This document shows, in pieces, positions 35,294 through 45,165 of a DNA stretch of 64,000 nt (position 1 is the stretch's first letter; each line of letters starts with the position of its first letter). Under the pieces are notes generated by a model. It made no database searches. It worked only from the letters and a program-made list of their open reading frames with translations, and had not been told where the DNA came from. The stretch is taken from NCBI RefSeq assembly GCF_000373245.1, contig NZ_KB890760.1:84936-148935 (forward strand). The letters are read 5' to 3'. The translations under genes and the position numbers were made by a program. This DNA comes from Echinicola pacifica DSM 19836 (GTDB taxonomy: Bacteria; Bacteroidota; Bacteroidia; Cytophagales; Cyclobacteriaceae).

Positions 35294-37177
35294 ATGAGTG
35301 AACAAATAAAACACGAATGCGGTATCGCCATGATAAGGCTCCGCAAACCACTTCAATACTATATTGATAAATATGGTACACCTCTGTATGCTGCCAATCG
35401 TCTATACGTTCTGATGCAAAAGCAGATCAACAGAGGACAGGATGGAGCCGGTATTGCCAATATTAAAATCAATAGTAAACCAGGTACCCGTTATATAAGC
35501 AGGTACCGTTCGGTGGATCCCCAAGCTGTAAATTTTATTTTCAATAAAGTAGCCAAGAAGTATAAAAAGGCTAAAAAAGGCGGTGGAGATGATGGCATGA
35601 ACGATGCCGAATGGATTAAGGATAATATTGCTTTCTCTGGTGAAGTATGGCTGGGACACCTCAGATATGGTACTCACGGGGAAAATAGCATAGAAACTTG
35701 TCACCCTTTTCTCCGTCAGAATAACTGGAGAAGCCGTAACCTAGTGATGGCCGGCAACTTCAATATGACCAATGTGGAGGAGCTTTTCAGTAAGCTGGTA
35801 GAGCTAGGGCAGCATCCTAAAGAGAAAACCGATACTGTAACCGTAATGGAGAAAATCGGTCATTTTGTGGATGAGGAAAATCAAAGGATTTTTGACAAAT
35901 ATAAAGACGAATATAGTAATCATGAGATCACAGAGGTAATCGAAAGAGAACTGGACGTGGCTAGAATACTAAGACGTTCCTGCAGAGATTTTGACGGTGG
36001 ATATACCATGGCCGGCATCATAGGAAATGGAGCTAGTTTTGTGGTAAGAGATCCTTCTGGAATTCGCCCCGCTTACTACTACGCAGACGATGAGATCGTA
36101 GTAGTGGCTTCCGAAAAGCCTGCAATTAAATCAGCTTTCAATATTGATTATAACTCCATCAAGGAGATCAACCCAGGACACGCTTTGATCATAAATAAGG
36201 ATGGATCTTTTGGGGAGCATGAAATTCTTCCTGCTTTAGAAAAGAAATCCTGCTCCTTTGAGCGTATTTATTTTTCCCGAGGAACAGATCCTGATATTTA
36301 TAGAGAGCGAAAGAAATTAGGAAAGGCTTTAATCCCCCAAATCCTCAAAGCCATTGATTTTGATCTTAAAAACACGGTGTTTTCTTACATCCCCAATACT
36401 GCGGAAACCGCATTTTTGGGCTTGATCGAAGGCTTGGAGGATTATCTTAGTGCCAAGAGAAGAGAGATTCTGCTCGAAGGTAAGCCTCATCTGGAGAATA
36501 TTGAGGACCTGCTGAACTTCCGGCCTCGTGTCGAGAAGCTGGTAAATAAGGATGTGAAACTGCGGACTTTTATCACCAATGATAATGACCGCGACGTCAT
36601 GGTGGCCAACGTTTATGATACGACTTACGAGGTGATCAAGTCGGGAGTGGATACCATCGTGGTGCTGGATGACAGCATTGTAAGGGGAACTACCCTGGAG
36701 AAAAGTATATTGACCACTCTGGATAAGCTAAATCCTAAACGAATAATCGTGGTGTCTTCTGCTCCGCAGATCAGGTACCCGGATTGTTATGGGATTGATA
36801 TGTCTAAGATGAAGGAGTTTGTTGCTTTTAGGGCTGCTTTAGCCTTGATAGAGGAGAGCGGTCAGCAGTATATCCTGGATGAGGTGTATGAGAAATGTGT
36901 AGCTTCCCCTGATTCTCGAGAGAATTTCGTGAAGGATGTTTACAGTAAATTCGAACCTCAGGAAATTTCAGATAAAATCGCCCAAATCATCACTTCCCAG
37001 CAGGTGAATGCAGAGGTAAAGGTAATCTATCAGACGGTAGAAAACCTGAACAAAGCTTGTCCTGAGCATCTGGGAGACTGGTACTTTACCGGTGATTTCC
37101 CAACTCCTGGAGGGATGAGAGTAGTGAATAAGTCCTTTGTCAACTTCATGGAGGGCAAAGTGATCCGAGCATATTAA
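35294..37177 (+). CDS. PurF-like amidophosphoribosyltransferase, long divergent form
   Basis: 627 residues, against roughly 470-510 for ordinary PurF. An eight-residue propeptide (MSEQIKHE) precedes C9, the candidate N-terminal nucleophile of a class II glutaminase. NRGQDGAGIAN, GHLRYGTHGENS and FDGGYTMAGIIG follow family patterns. The PRPP loop VVLDDSIVRGTT is intact. The oxyanion-hole region reads MAGNFNMTN where PurF has HNGNLTN, so a Gly is Phe. Extra segments lie after residue 85 and between the domains. It may make phosphoribosylamine for purine synthesis or a related reaction. A canonical purF is not in this window. Confidence 0.8.
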   Translation: MSEQIKHECGIAMIRLRKPLQYYIDKYGTPLYAANRLYVLMQKQINRGQDGAGIANIKINSKPGTRYISRYRSVDPQAVNFIFNKVAKKYKKAKKGGGDDGMNDAEWIKDNIAFSGEVWLGHLRYGTHGENSIETCHPFLRQNNWRSRNLVMAGNFNMTNVEELFSKLVELGQHPKEKTDTVTVMEKIGHFVDEENQRIFDKYKDEYSNHEITEVIERELDVARILRRSCRDFDGGYTMAGIIGNGASFVVRDPSGIRPAYYYADDEIVVVASEKPAIKSAFNIDYNSIKEINPGHALIINKDGSFGEHEILPALEKKSCSFERIYFSRGTDPDIYRERKKLGKALIPQILKAIDFDLKNTVFSYIPNTAETAFLGLIEGLEDYLSAKRREILLEGKPHLENIEDLLNFRPRVEKLVNKDVKLRTFITNDNDRDVMVANVYDTTYEVIKSGVDTIVVLDDSIVRGTTLEKSILTTLDKLNPKRIIVVSSAPQIRYPDCYGIDMSKMKEFVAFRAALALIEESGQQYILDEVYEKCVASPDSRENFVKDVYSKFEPQEISDKIAQIITSQQVNAEVKVIYQTVENLNKACPEHLGDWYFTGDFPTPGGMRVVNKSFVNFMEGKVIRAY

Positions 37178-37200
37178 GGATATTAATTCTATATTTTATA

Positions 37201-37227
37201 AAAGGCCATTTTTACAATGGCCTTTTT
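37201..37227 (+). terminator. Terminator of the PurF-like gene
   Basis: AAAGGCCATT / AATGGCCTTT stem, loop TTTAC, followed by T's. Confidence 0.93.
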
Positions 37228-37273
37228 GTATTTTAGCAGTCATTGGTTTTTTTACCCTAAAATTTTAATAAAG

Positions 37274-38326
37274 ATGAGTACTAATATTTCTCTGTTAAAA
37301 AGAGTTTGTGAGGTCGCTGGTGCCCCGGGATTTGAAAAGCGAATCAGGGACCTGGTCATAGAGGAAGTGACCCCACTAGTGGACGAGGTGAAGGTGGATA
37401 ATCTGGGCAATGTCATTGCCATCAAAAAAGGAAGTAACAATCCTGAAAATAAAAGGGTAATGGTCGCAGCCCATATGGATGAGATAGGCTTTATCGTGAC
37501 ACATATAGATGATAATGGATTTTTGAGATTTCATACCCTGGGAGGATTTGACCCCAAAACCCTGACTGCGCAGCGAGTAATCGTACATGGCAAAAAGGAC
37601 CTGGTAGGTGTAATGGGCAGTAAGCCCATCCACGTGATGAGCCCTGAGGAAAGAACAAAGCTTCCTAAAACCACGGATTACTTCATCGACCTGGGAATGA
37701 GCAAGGAAGAGGTAGAGCAATATATTCAGATAGGTGATCCTGTGACTAGAGATCGTGAATTGGTGGAGATGGGCGACTGTGTCAACTGCAAATCTATCGA
37801 TAATCGGGTGGCCGTATATATCCTTTTGGAAGCCCTAAAGGAGCTGAAAAACCCTCCTTATGATGTTTATGCGACCTTTACGGTACAGGAAGAAGTGGGA
37901 TTGCGTGGGGCAAATGTGGCAGCACACTCCATCAATCCTGATTTTGGGATTGCTTTGGATACCACCATTGCCTTTGACGTGCCTGGAGCCTCTCCACATG
38001 AGAAGATCACCGAACTTGGCAAGGGAACTGCCATTAAGGTGATGGATGCGATGACTATTTGTGATTATAGAATGGTGGCTTTCATGAAGGAAACCGCCGC
38101 TGGAAAGAATATCAAATGGCAGCCGGAAATCCTGACTGCCGGAGGTACCGATACTGCTGGTGTACAGCGTATGGGTAAGCAGGGAGCGATAGCCGGAGCC
38201 ATCTCCATTCCTACCCGCCATCTCCATCAAGTGATCGAAATGGCGCATAAAGAGGATATCGCTGCTAGCATTGCCCTACTTAATGCCTGCTTAGAAAATA
38301 TAGATCAATACGATTGGAAGCATTGA
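37274..38326 (+). CDS. M42-family metallopeptidase (glutamyl aminopeptidase/endoglucanase-like)
   Basis: Cytosolic zinc or cobalt aminopeptidase of 350 residues, from ATG 37274 (MSTNISLLKRVC). Metal and catalytic motifs: AAHMDEIGFIV, the bridging Asp region SIDNRVAVY, catalytic Glu pair in QEEVGLRGA, and TGGTDT-like AGGTDTAGVQ near the end with a PTRHLHQ final histidine. These tetrahedral peptidases trim short peptides. An open frame reaches back to 37217, but this overlaps the preceding terminator, so it is not used. A long terminator-like inverted repeat follows. Confidence 0.92.
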   Translation: MSTNISLLKRVCEVAGAPGFEKRIRDLVIEEVTPLVDEVKVDNLGNVIAIKKGSNNPENKRVMVAAHMDEIGFIVTHIDDNGFLRFHTLGGFDPKTLTAQRVIVHGKKDLVGVMGSKPIHVMSPEERTKLPKTTDYFIDLGMSKEEVEQYIQIGDPVTRDRELVEMGDCVNCKSIDNRVAVYILLEALKELKNPPYDVYATFTVQEEVGLRGANVAAHSINPDFGIALDTTIAFDVPGASPHEKITELGKGTAIKVMDAMTICDYRMVAFMKETAAGKNIKWQPEILTAGGTDTAGVQRMGKQGAIAGAISIPTRHLHQVIEMAHKEDIAASIALLNACLENIDQYDWKH

Positions 38327-38377
38327 GGAAGAAGTTCCTTTAAGTAATAGGCTATTCCCCTGTTGCAGGAGGAGGAT

Positions 38378-38468
38378 AGGCTGTTTCAGAAGTTCATAAT
38401 AGGTGTGAGGATCTCTTTTGTCCGAGATATAATGCCTTACTGGCTTTTGAGACAGCTTTGTTTTTTTT
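38378..38468 (+). repeat. Inverted-repeat element with GGCTGT ends and T-tract
   Basis: AGGCTGTTTCAGAAG (38378-38392) pairs with CTTTTGAGACAGCTT (38444-38458), 12 of 15 positions. ATCTC / GAGAT nests inside. A long T-run follows. It could terminate the M42 gene. The ends resemble terminal repeats common on Bacteroidota insertion sequences (from memory), so a MITE-type remnant is possible. Confidence 0.5.
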
Positions 38469-38509
38469 AGGGTCGAATGATATTGCGTCTATTCAAGGCC
38501 TGAATTGAC

Positions 38510-38959
38510 CTAAGCCTTTACCTTTTTTTTGGGCACCTTCTTCATTAGATACTTATAAAATTCTAGGTACTGGGTGTGCTCATGATTACTGATAGTACAG
38601 GAGTTTTTGTCTTCGAAAACCAAGGTAAGTTGTCTGAATTCTTTCTTATTGGTAATCACGATATCCTCCTGCCAGGCCAATATATTCATTAGGGGGTATT
38701 TGCGATGATACCCACGTAATGGGAGACGTAGGGTGATGCTGTCTTTTTCGGCTGTGATGAAGCGATATCCTGCCATCATTTTCACTAGGATCAAAAGGAT
38801 AACGACAGTAAGTAAGACGGCGCTAAAAAGATAGAAAATCAAACCAAAAGATCGTGTTGAGCTGAAATCGTGCAGGATATAGCTCAGACCTGCAATGAGT
38901 ATGGTGACGACAATTCCTAAAGAAATATAAGTGGCACGTTTTGGTTTACAATGAATCAT
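38510..38959 (-). CDS. Membrane protein of unknown function with PH-like tail
   Basis: 149 residues. Two hydrophobic helices lie near the N-terminus (YISLGIVVTILIAGLSYIL and FYLFSAVLLTVVILLILV). A short beta-rich domain with FITAEKDSITLRLPLRG and an acidic-then-basic end (KKVPKKKVKA) follows. The pattern recalls small membrane proteins with PH-like domains, but I do not recognise a named family. It overlaps the end of acpH by 14 nt on the same strand, so it is translated from that transcript. Confidence 0.65.
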   Translation of the reverse strand: MIHCKPKRATYISLGIVVTILIAGLSYILHDFSSTRSFGLIFYLFSAVLLTVVILLILVKMMAGYRFITAEKDSITLRLPLRGYHRKYPLMNILAWQEDIVITNKKEFRQLTLVFEDKNSCTISNHEHTQYLEFYKYLMKKVPKKKVKA

Positions 38960-39551
38960 AGTTTTTTGATAATTCTTCTACTTTGCTTTTGGAAAAAGCA
39001 ATCAAGTCGGGAAAAAACAAGTCGAAATAATGCTTTAGTTCGGCCTCATTTTCCTGCAAAAACAGATGCGCTGTTTCCATCTTTGAGTCAAAAGTAGTGT
39101 GTTTAGAGATGCCAGTCAAGGAAGCCTTCATTCCTGGAATGGTGCCATACTGTACCAGCCAATTGTCAGTCTTCATATAATGAAACATGTACAAAAAGTT
39201 TTGAGGCAGCAGTTCCGCATTTTGATCCACGGTATCGTACACCCATTGGGCATATTCCTCAATCGATCGATGGTCATAATCTGCCCAATATTTACTTAAG
39301 AAATAATCAAAATAAACATCGGTGATCACAAGAGAATAACGCTGGTAGGTGGGTTTGAGTAGTTTTTGGGCTTCCTTTACCTGAAGGTGTGAGTCCGTAA
39401 ATTTGTCGATAGCCCGATGCAATCGGATACCCACAACGATGTTTTTTTCATAATGCTCCTTCAAAGGGCCACGGACAAAATCCCCAATTAGATTGCCCAA
39501 AAGTACCTTTGGCTGGTCAAATGATAAATATGCGTGCGCTAAAAAGTTCAA
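38946..39551 (-). CDS. acpH: Acyl carrier protein phosphodiesterase (AcpH family)
   Basis: 201 residues. It starts MNFLAHAYLSF, matching the AcpH start, and here the initiation codon is TTG. GNLIGDFVRG, the LHRAIDKFTDSH motif and VITDVYFDYFL carry the conserved His and Asp residues of the HD-like metal site. The enzyme removes phosphopantetheine from acyl carrier protein. The small membrane-protein gene overlaps its end by 14 nt; the helicase gene is divergent. Confidence 0.87.
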   Translation of the reverse strand: MNFLAHAYLSFDQPKVLLGNLIGDFVRGPLKEHYEKNIVVGIRLHRAIDKFTDSHLQVKEAQKLLKPTYQRYSLVITDVYFDYFLSKYWADYDHRSIEEYAQWVYDTVDQNAELLPQNFLYMFHYMKTDNWLVQYGTIPGMKASLTGISKHTTFDSKMETAHLFLQENEAELKHYFDLFFPDLIAFSKSKVEELSKNYDSL

Positions 39552-39623
39552 AGTAGGGTGCCTGTTAGTTTAGGAATAAGACTGATTCGTTACATTTGCT
39601 TAATAGATTAAAAATAGCCATTG

Positions 39624-41555
39624 ATGTCGAAAATACAGGAGGAATTAGAAAATACTTTAAAACTTTTAAAGATCGAGTGGAAGGAAGAGCTAGAGCAATA
39701 TCGAGCAAAAACGCTCGGGGCATCCATCACAGATAAAATCAAAGATGGCATCTGTTGGTATCCTGTGCAGATCACCAAAACCCGTGTGGGAATGGGGGAA
39801 AGGCTGATCATCCATCTCGAAAAATCTCCGAGTACTCAATCTCATAGTTTTCAGTCAGGCAAATCCGTCGCTCTATTTAGCAATGCCTCGGAAGGAAAAC
39901 AGCTGCGAGCAGGAGCGGTCATCAACTCCGTAAAAAAGAATACGATGGTGCTGACCCTTACAGGAAGGGAATGGCCGGACTGGCTTCATGATGGGAAGCT
40001 AGGCCTTGACTTACAGTTTGACGAGGCTAGTTATAAGGAAATGCAATGGGCAATGGAGTCTGTGATCAAGGCCCATGAAGGCAGGCTTGGGCAGCTTAAG
40101 GAGATCCTGCTAGGGGCTGTTCCGGCAGCTATTAGCGAGGATACCAAAGCTATTGATGTCCAGCCTACTCTCAATGAGAGTCAGGAGGCAGCGGTGGCCT
40201 TGGTGGCACAGGCGCAGGATATAGCGGTGATTCATGGTCCTCCGGGCACTGGGAAGACCACCACCCTCGTGGAGGCTATTCAGCACACTTGCAAGCGTAC
40301 CCATCAGGTGCTGGTCTGCGCACCTAGCAATGCGGCGGTAGATTTGTTGGTGGAGAAACTAGCTTCCTCAGGGTTAAATGCCCTCCGTCTTGGGCATCCG
40401 GCGCGGGTGGATGATCAGATTCTTGAGCTCACTCTGGATGCCAGGATAAGCCGGCATAGCAGCTTTAAGGACCTCAAGAGGCTTCGGCGCTCCGTGGATG
40501 AATTTAGAAAACAGGGAAGGAAGTTTAAAAGGAATTTTGGCGCAGCCGAAAGAGCCCAGCGAAAGGAGCTTTTGGCAGAGGCTACTCATGCCAAAGAAGC
40601 GGCTCAGCAGCTGGAAGAGTATATTATATATGATATCTTCCAGCAGACTCAGGTGATCGCTACCACCTTGGTGGGGGCGGCACATTCCAGCATCAAGGGG
40701 ATGAGCTTCCCGGTGGTTTTTATTGATGAAGCAGCCCAGGGGCTCGAGCCTGCCACATGGATACCGATCCTTAAATCCCATAAGGTGGTGATGGCAGGAG
40801 ACCATTGCCAGCTTCCTCCAACCATCAAAAGCTATGAGGCCGCCAGGGCGGGACTGAGTGAAACACTCTTCGAAAAGGTCATTAAGAGAAATCCTAAAAA
40901 CAGCCAGATGCTTAGCCTGCAGTATCGCATGCCCCAATTGATAATGGAGTTTCCTGCCAATCGATTTTATAAGGGCCAGTTAAAAGCGTCTCCCTCGGCA
41001 CTGCTTCATCAGCTCCAGCCCGAAGAGCCAGTAATGGAATATATCGACACTGCCGGCAGCGGTTTTTCAGAGCATCTCGAAAAAGACTCCCTAAGCAAGC
41101 TTAATACGGAAGAAGCCAAGCTTTGCCTCAAAATCCTCAGCAATCTGATCGACAGACTAGGCCTGGACCAAGTCAAAGAGCAGGGCTATAGTATTGGGAT
41201 CATCTCACCCTATAAGGCGCAGGTGAGGAAAATAAACGAATTGATTGATGAGGAGGAAGAGTTTAAGTCGCTGAGGTCGCTGGAAGATCAAACGACCATT
41301 GGCTCCATCGATGGATTTCAGGGGCAGGAGCGGGATATAGTGGTGTTGAGCTTGGTGAGATCAAATGAGACGGGGGAGATTGGTTTTTTGGGAGACTATA
41401 GGAGGATGAATGTAGCCCTTACCCGGGCCAAAAGAAAGCTCATTGTGGTGGGCGATAGTGCGACGCTATCCACGGATACTTTCTACCAAGAATTTCTGGA
41501 TTTTGTGACGGATAAGGGCTTGTATAAGAGCGTTTATGAGTTTATGGACTTTTAA
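39624..41555 (+). CDS. SF1 superfamily DNA/RNA helicase, IGHMBP2/Upf1-like
   Basis: 643 residues from ATG 39624 (MSKIQEELENTL). Helicase motifs in order: NESQEAAVALV (Q region), Walker A GPPGTGKTT, CAPSNAAVDLL, DEAA in FIDEAAQGLEP, GDHCQLPPT, QYRMP, GSIDGFQGQERDIVVLSLVRSN and MNVALTRAKRKL. An N-terminal OB-like part precedes them. The Ia to VI series is complete, so an active 5'-3' helicase of the Upf1 branch is likely. It converges on the DUF4924 gene with a 4-bp overlap of the stop codons. Confidence 0.93.
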   Translation: MSKIQEELENTLKLLKIEWKEELEQYRAKTLGASITDKIKDGICWYPVQITKTRVGMGERLIIHLEKSPSTQSHSFQSGKSVALFSNASEGKQLRAGAVINSVKKNTMVLTLTGREWPDWLHDGKLGLDLQFDEASYKEMQWAMESVIKAHEGRLGQLKEILLGAVPAAISEDTKAIDVQPTLNESQEAAVALVAQAQDIAVIHGPPGTGKTTTLVEAIQHTCKRTHQVLVCAPSNAAVDLLVEKLASSGLNALRLGHPARVDDQILELTLDARISRHSSFKDLKRLRRSVDEFRKQGRKFKRNFGAAERAQRKELLAEATHAKEAAQQLEEYIIYDIFQQTQVIATTLVGAAHSSIKGMSFPVVFIDEAAQGLEPATWIPILKSHKVVMAGDHCQLPPTIKSYEAARAGLSETLFEKVIKRNPKNSQMLSLQYRMPQLIMEFPANRFYKGQLKASPSALLHQLQPEEPVMEYIDTAGSGFSEHLEKDSLSKLNTEEAKLCLKILSNLIDRLGLDQVKEQGYSIGIISPYKAQVRKINELIDEEEEFKSLRSLEDQTTIGSIDGFQGQERDIVVLSLVRSNETGEIGFLGDYRRMNVALTRAKRKLIVVGDSATLSTDTFYQEFLDFVTDKGLYKSVYEFMDF

Positions 41556-42088
41556 GGCTCCTGCTGTTCCCGCTGGAGGTAGACCAGGTTGAGATAAGAT
41601 AAAACGCCTCCAAATGCCTGCGCGGCATCTTCTTGTTCTTTATCCAGCTTTTTGCCGGTGAGACGACATAGTAATAAGCCATAAATACCATTGAGGCAGA
41701 GCTGTATTTCATGCCCCATATCTCTGCCCTCCGCTGCGAGGATAGAATTGATGATATGAGGTTTGGCCTGATGGTAAAGGGCAAAGTACTCCTTGTCTTC
41801 TTTCAGGAGCTGCCAGTGAATAGCCGCCAGTTGATCCACGATATCCTGCGTGGCAGAGAGGTGACCTTGCTCCTGAAGGTTTTCTTGCTGCATCGTCTTG
41901 GCTAAGGCCTCAAACCACTGATAAATAGCTGCTTTTTCGGCCTCATCCACAGGGTAATGAGAGATGACATATTGCTTAACTTCCTCCATATTAAACTGGT
42001 ATGAGCGGAGGAGATCTTCCATTTGGTACATATAAATAATGTACTCTCCGATATTTTCTTTTTTCTTCTTGTCGGCTAGTTTTTGCAT
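41552..42088 (-). CDS. DUF4924 family protein
   Basis: 178 residues, helical and cytoplasmic. The start ADKKKKENIGEYIIYMYQMEDLLR and the later stretch ending in NGIYGLLLCRLTGKKL fit DUF4924, a family I know only from Bacteroidota and whose function is unknown. There is no signal peptide and no membrane segment. It is monocistronic behind a good promoter. Start ATG 42088. Confidence 0.8.
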   Translation of the reverse strand: MQKLADKKKKENIGEYIIYMYQMEDLLRSYQFNMEEVKQYVISHYPVDEAEKAAIYQWFEALAKTMQQENLQEQGHLSATQDIVDQLAAIHWQLLKEDKEYFALYHQAKPHIINSILAAEGRDMGHEIQLCLNGIYGLLLCRLTGKKLDKEQEDAAQAFGGVLSYLNLVYLQREQQEP

Positions 42089-42109
42089 CTTTCTATCGGT
42101 TTAAAAGGC

Positions 42110-42117
42110 CAAAGATA
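42110..42117 (-). promoter_or_regulatory. -7 promoter box of the DUF4924 gene
   Basis: TATCTTTG on the minus strand fits TAnnTTTG. A TTTG lies 25 nt upstream (42146-42143), which is long; TTGA 20 nt upstream is the alternative. Predicted start is about 14 nt ahead of the ATG. Confidence 0.55.
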
Positions 42118-42226
42118 GGCTTGTATCCATGAATCTTCAAGCCAAAAGGGTGAATTTGAGTAGCTGCCATGGTCGGTTTAAGTAAATATGTTGGGTGCTT
42201 ATGCTACTAAACCACTAACTATTTAC

Positions 42227-42234
42227 TATTTTTG
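42227..42234 (+). promoter_or_regulatory. -7 promoter box of lepA
   Basis: TATTTTTG, exact consensus. Transcription should begin near 42241, so the mRNA leader would be only 2-8 nt. No TTTG at the proper distance. Confidence 0.5.
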
Positions 42235-42248
42235 CCCTCAGAATGGAT

Positions 42249-44036
42249 ATGCAAAAAATTAGAAATTTCTGTATCATTGCCCATATTGATCATGGCAAAA
42301 GTACATTGGCGGATAGACTCCTTCAGTTTACCAATACGGTAACTGACAGGGAAATGCAAAATCAGTTGTTGGATAATATGGATTTGGAGCGGGAGCGTGG
42401 TATTACCATTAAGTCTCATGCCATCCAAATGAAATATACCTATAAAGGTGAGGAGTACACACTGAACCTTATAGACACACCTGGTCACGTGGATTTTTCC
42501 TACGAGGTATCTCGGTCAATTGCAGCCTGTGAAGGCGCCTTGCTGATCGTGGATGCTTCCCAAGGGGTCGAAGCACAGACCATTTCCAATTTGTATCTAG
42601 CAATGGATCATGATTTGGAAATCATTCCTGTGCTAAATAAAATCGATCTTCCAGGAGCAGATCCTGAAGCGGTGTCGGATGAGGTGATCGATCTTATAGG
42701 TTGTGATAAGGAAGATATTATCCTGGCCTCTGGCAAAGAAGGCTTAGGAATAGAAGATATTCTTAATGCAGTGGTCGAAAAAATATCTGCCCCCAAAGGC
42801 GATACTGAAGCCCCATTGCAAGCCATGATATTTGATTCCGTATTCAACCCTTTCCGGGGAGTGGAAGTACTCTTCAGGGTATTCAATGGAACAATCAAAA
42901 AAGGCGATAAAATTAAATTTGTCAATACTGGCAAAGAATATGACGCAGATGAAATTGGGATTCTTGGCTTTGTCCAGCATCCCAAGGAGTCCATCAGCGC
43001 CGGGAATGTAGGTTATCTCATCTCTGGAATCAAAGTGGCCAAGGAAGTGAAGGTAGGGGATACTATTACCCATATCAAACGACCTTGCTCCACGGCGATC
43101 AAAGGGTTTGAAAACGTAAAACCAATGGTTTTTGCAGGGATTTATCCTGTGGACACCACGGAGTTTGAAGAACTAAGGGCCTCCATGGAAAAGCTTCAGC
43201 TGAATGATGCTTCTTTGGTGTGGGAACCGGAAACTTCAGCAGCGCTGGGTTTTGGTTTCCGTTGCGGATTCTTAGGAATGCTGCATATGGAGATCATTCA
43301 GGAACGGCTGGAGCGTGAGTTTAATATGACCGTGATCACCACCGTACCTTCTGTGCAGTTTAAGGCACTGATGAATAATGGTGAGTACAGGTTCATCAAC
43401 GCTCCCTCAGATATGCCTGATCCTACCTTGTTTAAGCATATTGAAGAGCCTTTTGTTCATGCTTCCATCATCACCAAGTCTGACTATGTAGGGCCAGTAA
43501 TCCAGCTATGTATGGAGAAAAGAGGCCAGATCAAAAATCAGGTTTATCTGACCTCCGATAGAGTAGAGCTTTCTTTTGATATGCCTTTGGCAGAAATCGT
43601 ATTTGATTTCTTCGATAAGCTGAAGACCATCTCTCGTGGATATGCCTCGCTGGATTATGACCTAAGAGAGAGCAAAGCCTCTCATATGGTGCGTCTGGAC
43701 GTGATGCTCAACGGCGAAGTGGTGGATGCACTATCAGCGATTGTGCACCGGGACAAGGCCTATGAGTGGGGACGCAGACTCTGCGAAAAGCTCAAAGAAC
43801 TAGTGCCTAGGCAAATGTTTGAGATCGCTATCCAGGCAGCTATTGGCTCCAAGGTCATCGCTAGAGAGACAGTAAAGGCCATGCGTAAAAACGTATTGGC
43901 AAAGTGCTATGGCGGGGATATTAGCCGTAAGCGTAAACTATTGGATAAACAGAAGAAAGGGAAGAAGAGAATGCGTCAGGTTGGAAACGTAGAAGTTCCT
44001 CAAGAGGCTTTTATGGCTGTATTGAAACTTGATTGA
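42249..44036 (+). CDS. lepA: Elongation factor 4 (LepA)
   Basis: Translational GTPase of 595 residues, acting on stalled or mispositioned ribosomes. G1 is [10 protein letters not shown]2 region [10 protein letters not shown]3 DTPGHVDF, G4 NKIDLPGA. The EF4-specific C-terminal domain is present, ending in a very basic [17 protein letters not shown] region. I use ATG 42249 ([10 protein letters not shown]), the usual family start; ATG 42243 adds two residues. The -7 box ends only 14 nt upstream, so the mRNA is nearly leaderless. Confidence 0.97.
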   Translation: MQKIRNFCIIAHIDHGKSTLADRLLQFTNTVTDREMQNQLLDNMDLERERGITIKSHAIQMKYTYKGEEYTLNLIDTPGHVDFSYEVSRSIAACEGALLIVDASQGVEAQTISNLYLAMDHDLEIIPVLNKIDLPGADPEAVSDEVIDLIGCDKEDIILASGKEGLGIEDILNAVVEKISAPKGDTEAPLQAMIFDSVFNPFRGVEVLFRVFNGTIKKGDKIKFVNTGKEYDADEIGILGFVQHPKESISAGNVGYLISGIKVAKEVKVGDTITHIKRPCSTAIKGFENVKPMVFAGIYPVDTTEFEELRASMEKLQLNDASLVWEPETSAALGFGFRCGFLGMLHMEIIQERLEREFNMTVITTVPSVQFKALMNNGEYRFINAPSDMPDPTLFKHIEEPFVHASIITKSDYVGPVIQLCMEKRGQIKNQVYLTSDRVELSFDMPLAEIVFDFFDKLKTISRGYASLDYDLRESKASHMVRLDVMLNGEVVDALSAIVHRDKAYEWGRRLCEKLKELVPRQMFEIAIQAAIGSKVIARETVKAMRKNVLAKCYGGDISRKRKLLDKQKKGKKRMRQVGNVEVPQEAFMAVLKLD

Positions 44037-44155
44037 TCCTCAGGATCCTCAGTTAATTTTAAAATTAAAAATAGATCAGACTTATATTCTCCAAGGCTCC
44101 TGATCAGGGGAATTAGGAGTAAGATGAACTATCAATTAAATATAATCAGTAAGCT

Positions 44156-45040
44156 ATGCCCATAATTATTGATGGAAAGAAAACCTCAGCGGAGATAAAA
44201 GATGAAATTGCCGCAAGAGTAAAAGAAATCAAATCTGAAGGAGGAAAGACTCCCCACCTTGCTGCTATTCTGGTAGGAGCAGACGGTGCGAGTCAGACCT
44301 ATGTCGGAGCCAAAGTGAAAGCTTGTGAATACGTGGGCTTCGATTCCACGCTGGTAAGACTTGATGCTTCTATTTCTGAGGAAGAGCTTCTTCAAAAAGT
44401 GGAGGAAATCAATGAGAATCCTGCTATCGATGGACTTATTGTACAGTTGCCTCTGCCGGATCATATCTCTGTGGAGAAAGTGACGGCCAAGATCAAGCCT
44501 GAGAAAGACGTGGATGGATTTACTCCTGCTAATGTCGGGCGGATGGCGCTAAACTGGCCTACCTTTGTGGCGGCTACTCCTTTTGGGATCGTTGAATTAC
44601 TGAAAAGATACGAGGTAGAAACATCCGGGAAGCATTGTGTGGTGATCGGAAGAAGCCATATTGTAGGCTCTCCGATGAGTATCCTGATGGCTAGGAATGG
44701 CAATCCAGGAAACTGCACCGTGACGCTTACGCATAGCCGTACGCAGAACCTGAAGGAGATCACTAGGACCGCAGATATTCTTATTGTTGCGATCGGCAAG
44801 CCGGAATTTGTGACGGCCGACATGGTCAAAGAAGGAGCTGTAATCGTCGATGTGGGGATTCACAGGATCGAAGATGCCTCTAAGAAAAGCGGTTTTAGAT
44901 TGATAGGCGATGTGAAGTTTGATGAAGTGGCAGAAAAAGCCGCAGCTATCACTCCTGTGCCTGGCGGTGTAGGACCAATGACCATTGCCTCCTTGCTTCA
45001 TAATACCTTACTTTCAGCAGAAAAGAAAGTCTATTCTTAA
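44156..45040 (+). CDS. folD: Bifunctional methylenetetrahydrofolate dehydrogenase/cyclohydrolase
   Basis: Interconverts 5,10-methylene-THF and 10-formyl-THF with NADP, 294 residues. The catalytic YxxxK is Y49-VGA-K53 ([14 protein letters not shown]). QLPLPDHIS and [16 protein letters not shown] lie in the substrate domain. The NADP site is [14 protein letters not shown], and [12 protein letters not shown] is near the C-terminus. Monocistronic, with a strong terminator. Confidence 0.97.
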   Translation: MPIIIDGKKTSAEIKDEIAARVKEIKSEGGKTPHLAAILVGADGASQTYVGAKVKACEYVGFDSTLVRLDASISEEELLQKVEEINENPAIDGLIVQLPLPDHISVEKVTAKIKPEKDVDGFTPANVGRMALNWPTFVAATPFGIVELLKRYEVETSGKHCVVIGRSHIVGSPMSILMARNGNPGNCTVTLTHSRTQNLKEITRTADILIVAIGKPEFVTADMVKEGAVIVDVGIHRIEDASKKSGFRLIGDVKFDEVAEKAAAITPVPGGVGPMTIASLLHNTLLSAEKKVYS

Positions 45041-45062
45041 TAAGATAGTACAATCACTATAG

Positions 45063-45103
45063 AATCAGGGGATGGAGTTTATGCTACATTCCCTGATTTT
45101 TTT
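45063..45103 (+). terminator. Terminator of folD
   Basis: AATCAGGGGATG / CATTCCCTGATT, 11 of 12 pairs, 12-nt loop, then a run of T. Confidence 0.92.
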
Positions 45104-45165
45104 GGTGGAATTTATATAATTGTAATTATGCGGTTCAATCTCCCGCTTCGTCAAAAATTAATATA

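Noticed and set aside
40374..40937. 187-residue open frame antisense to the helicase gene
   Set aside because: Fully inside a clear helicase gene on the opposite strand, with no recognisable domain.
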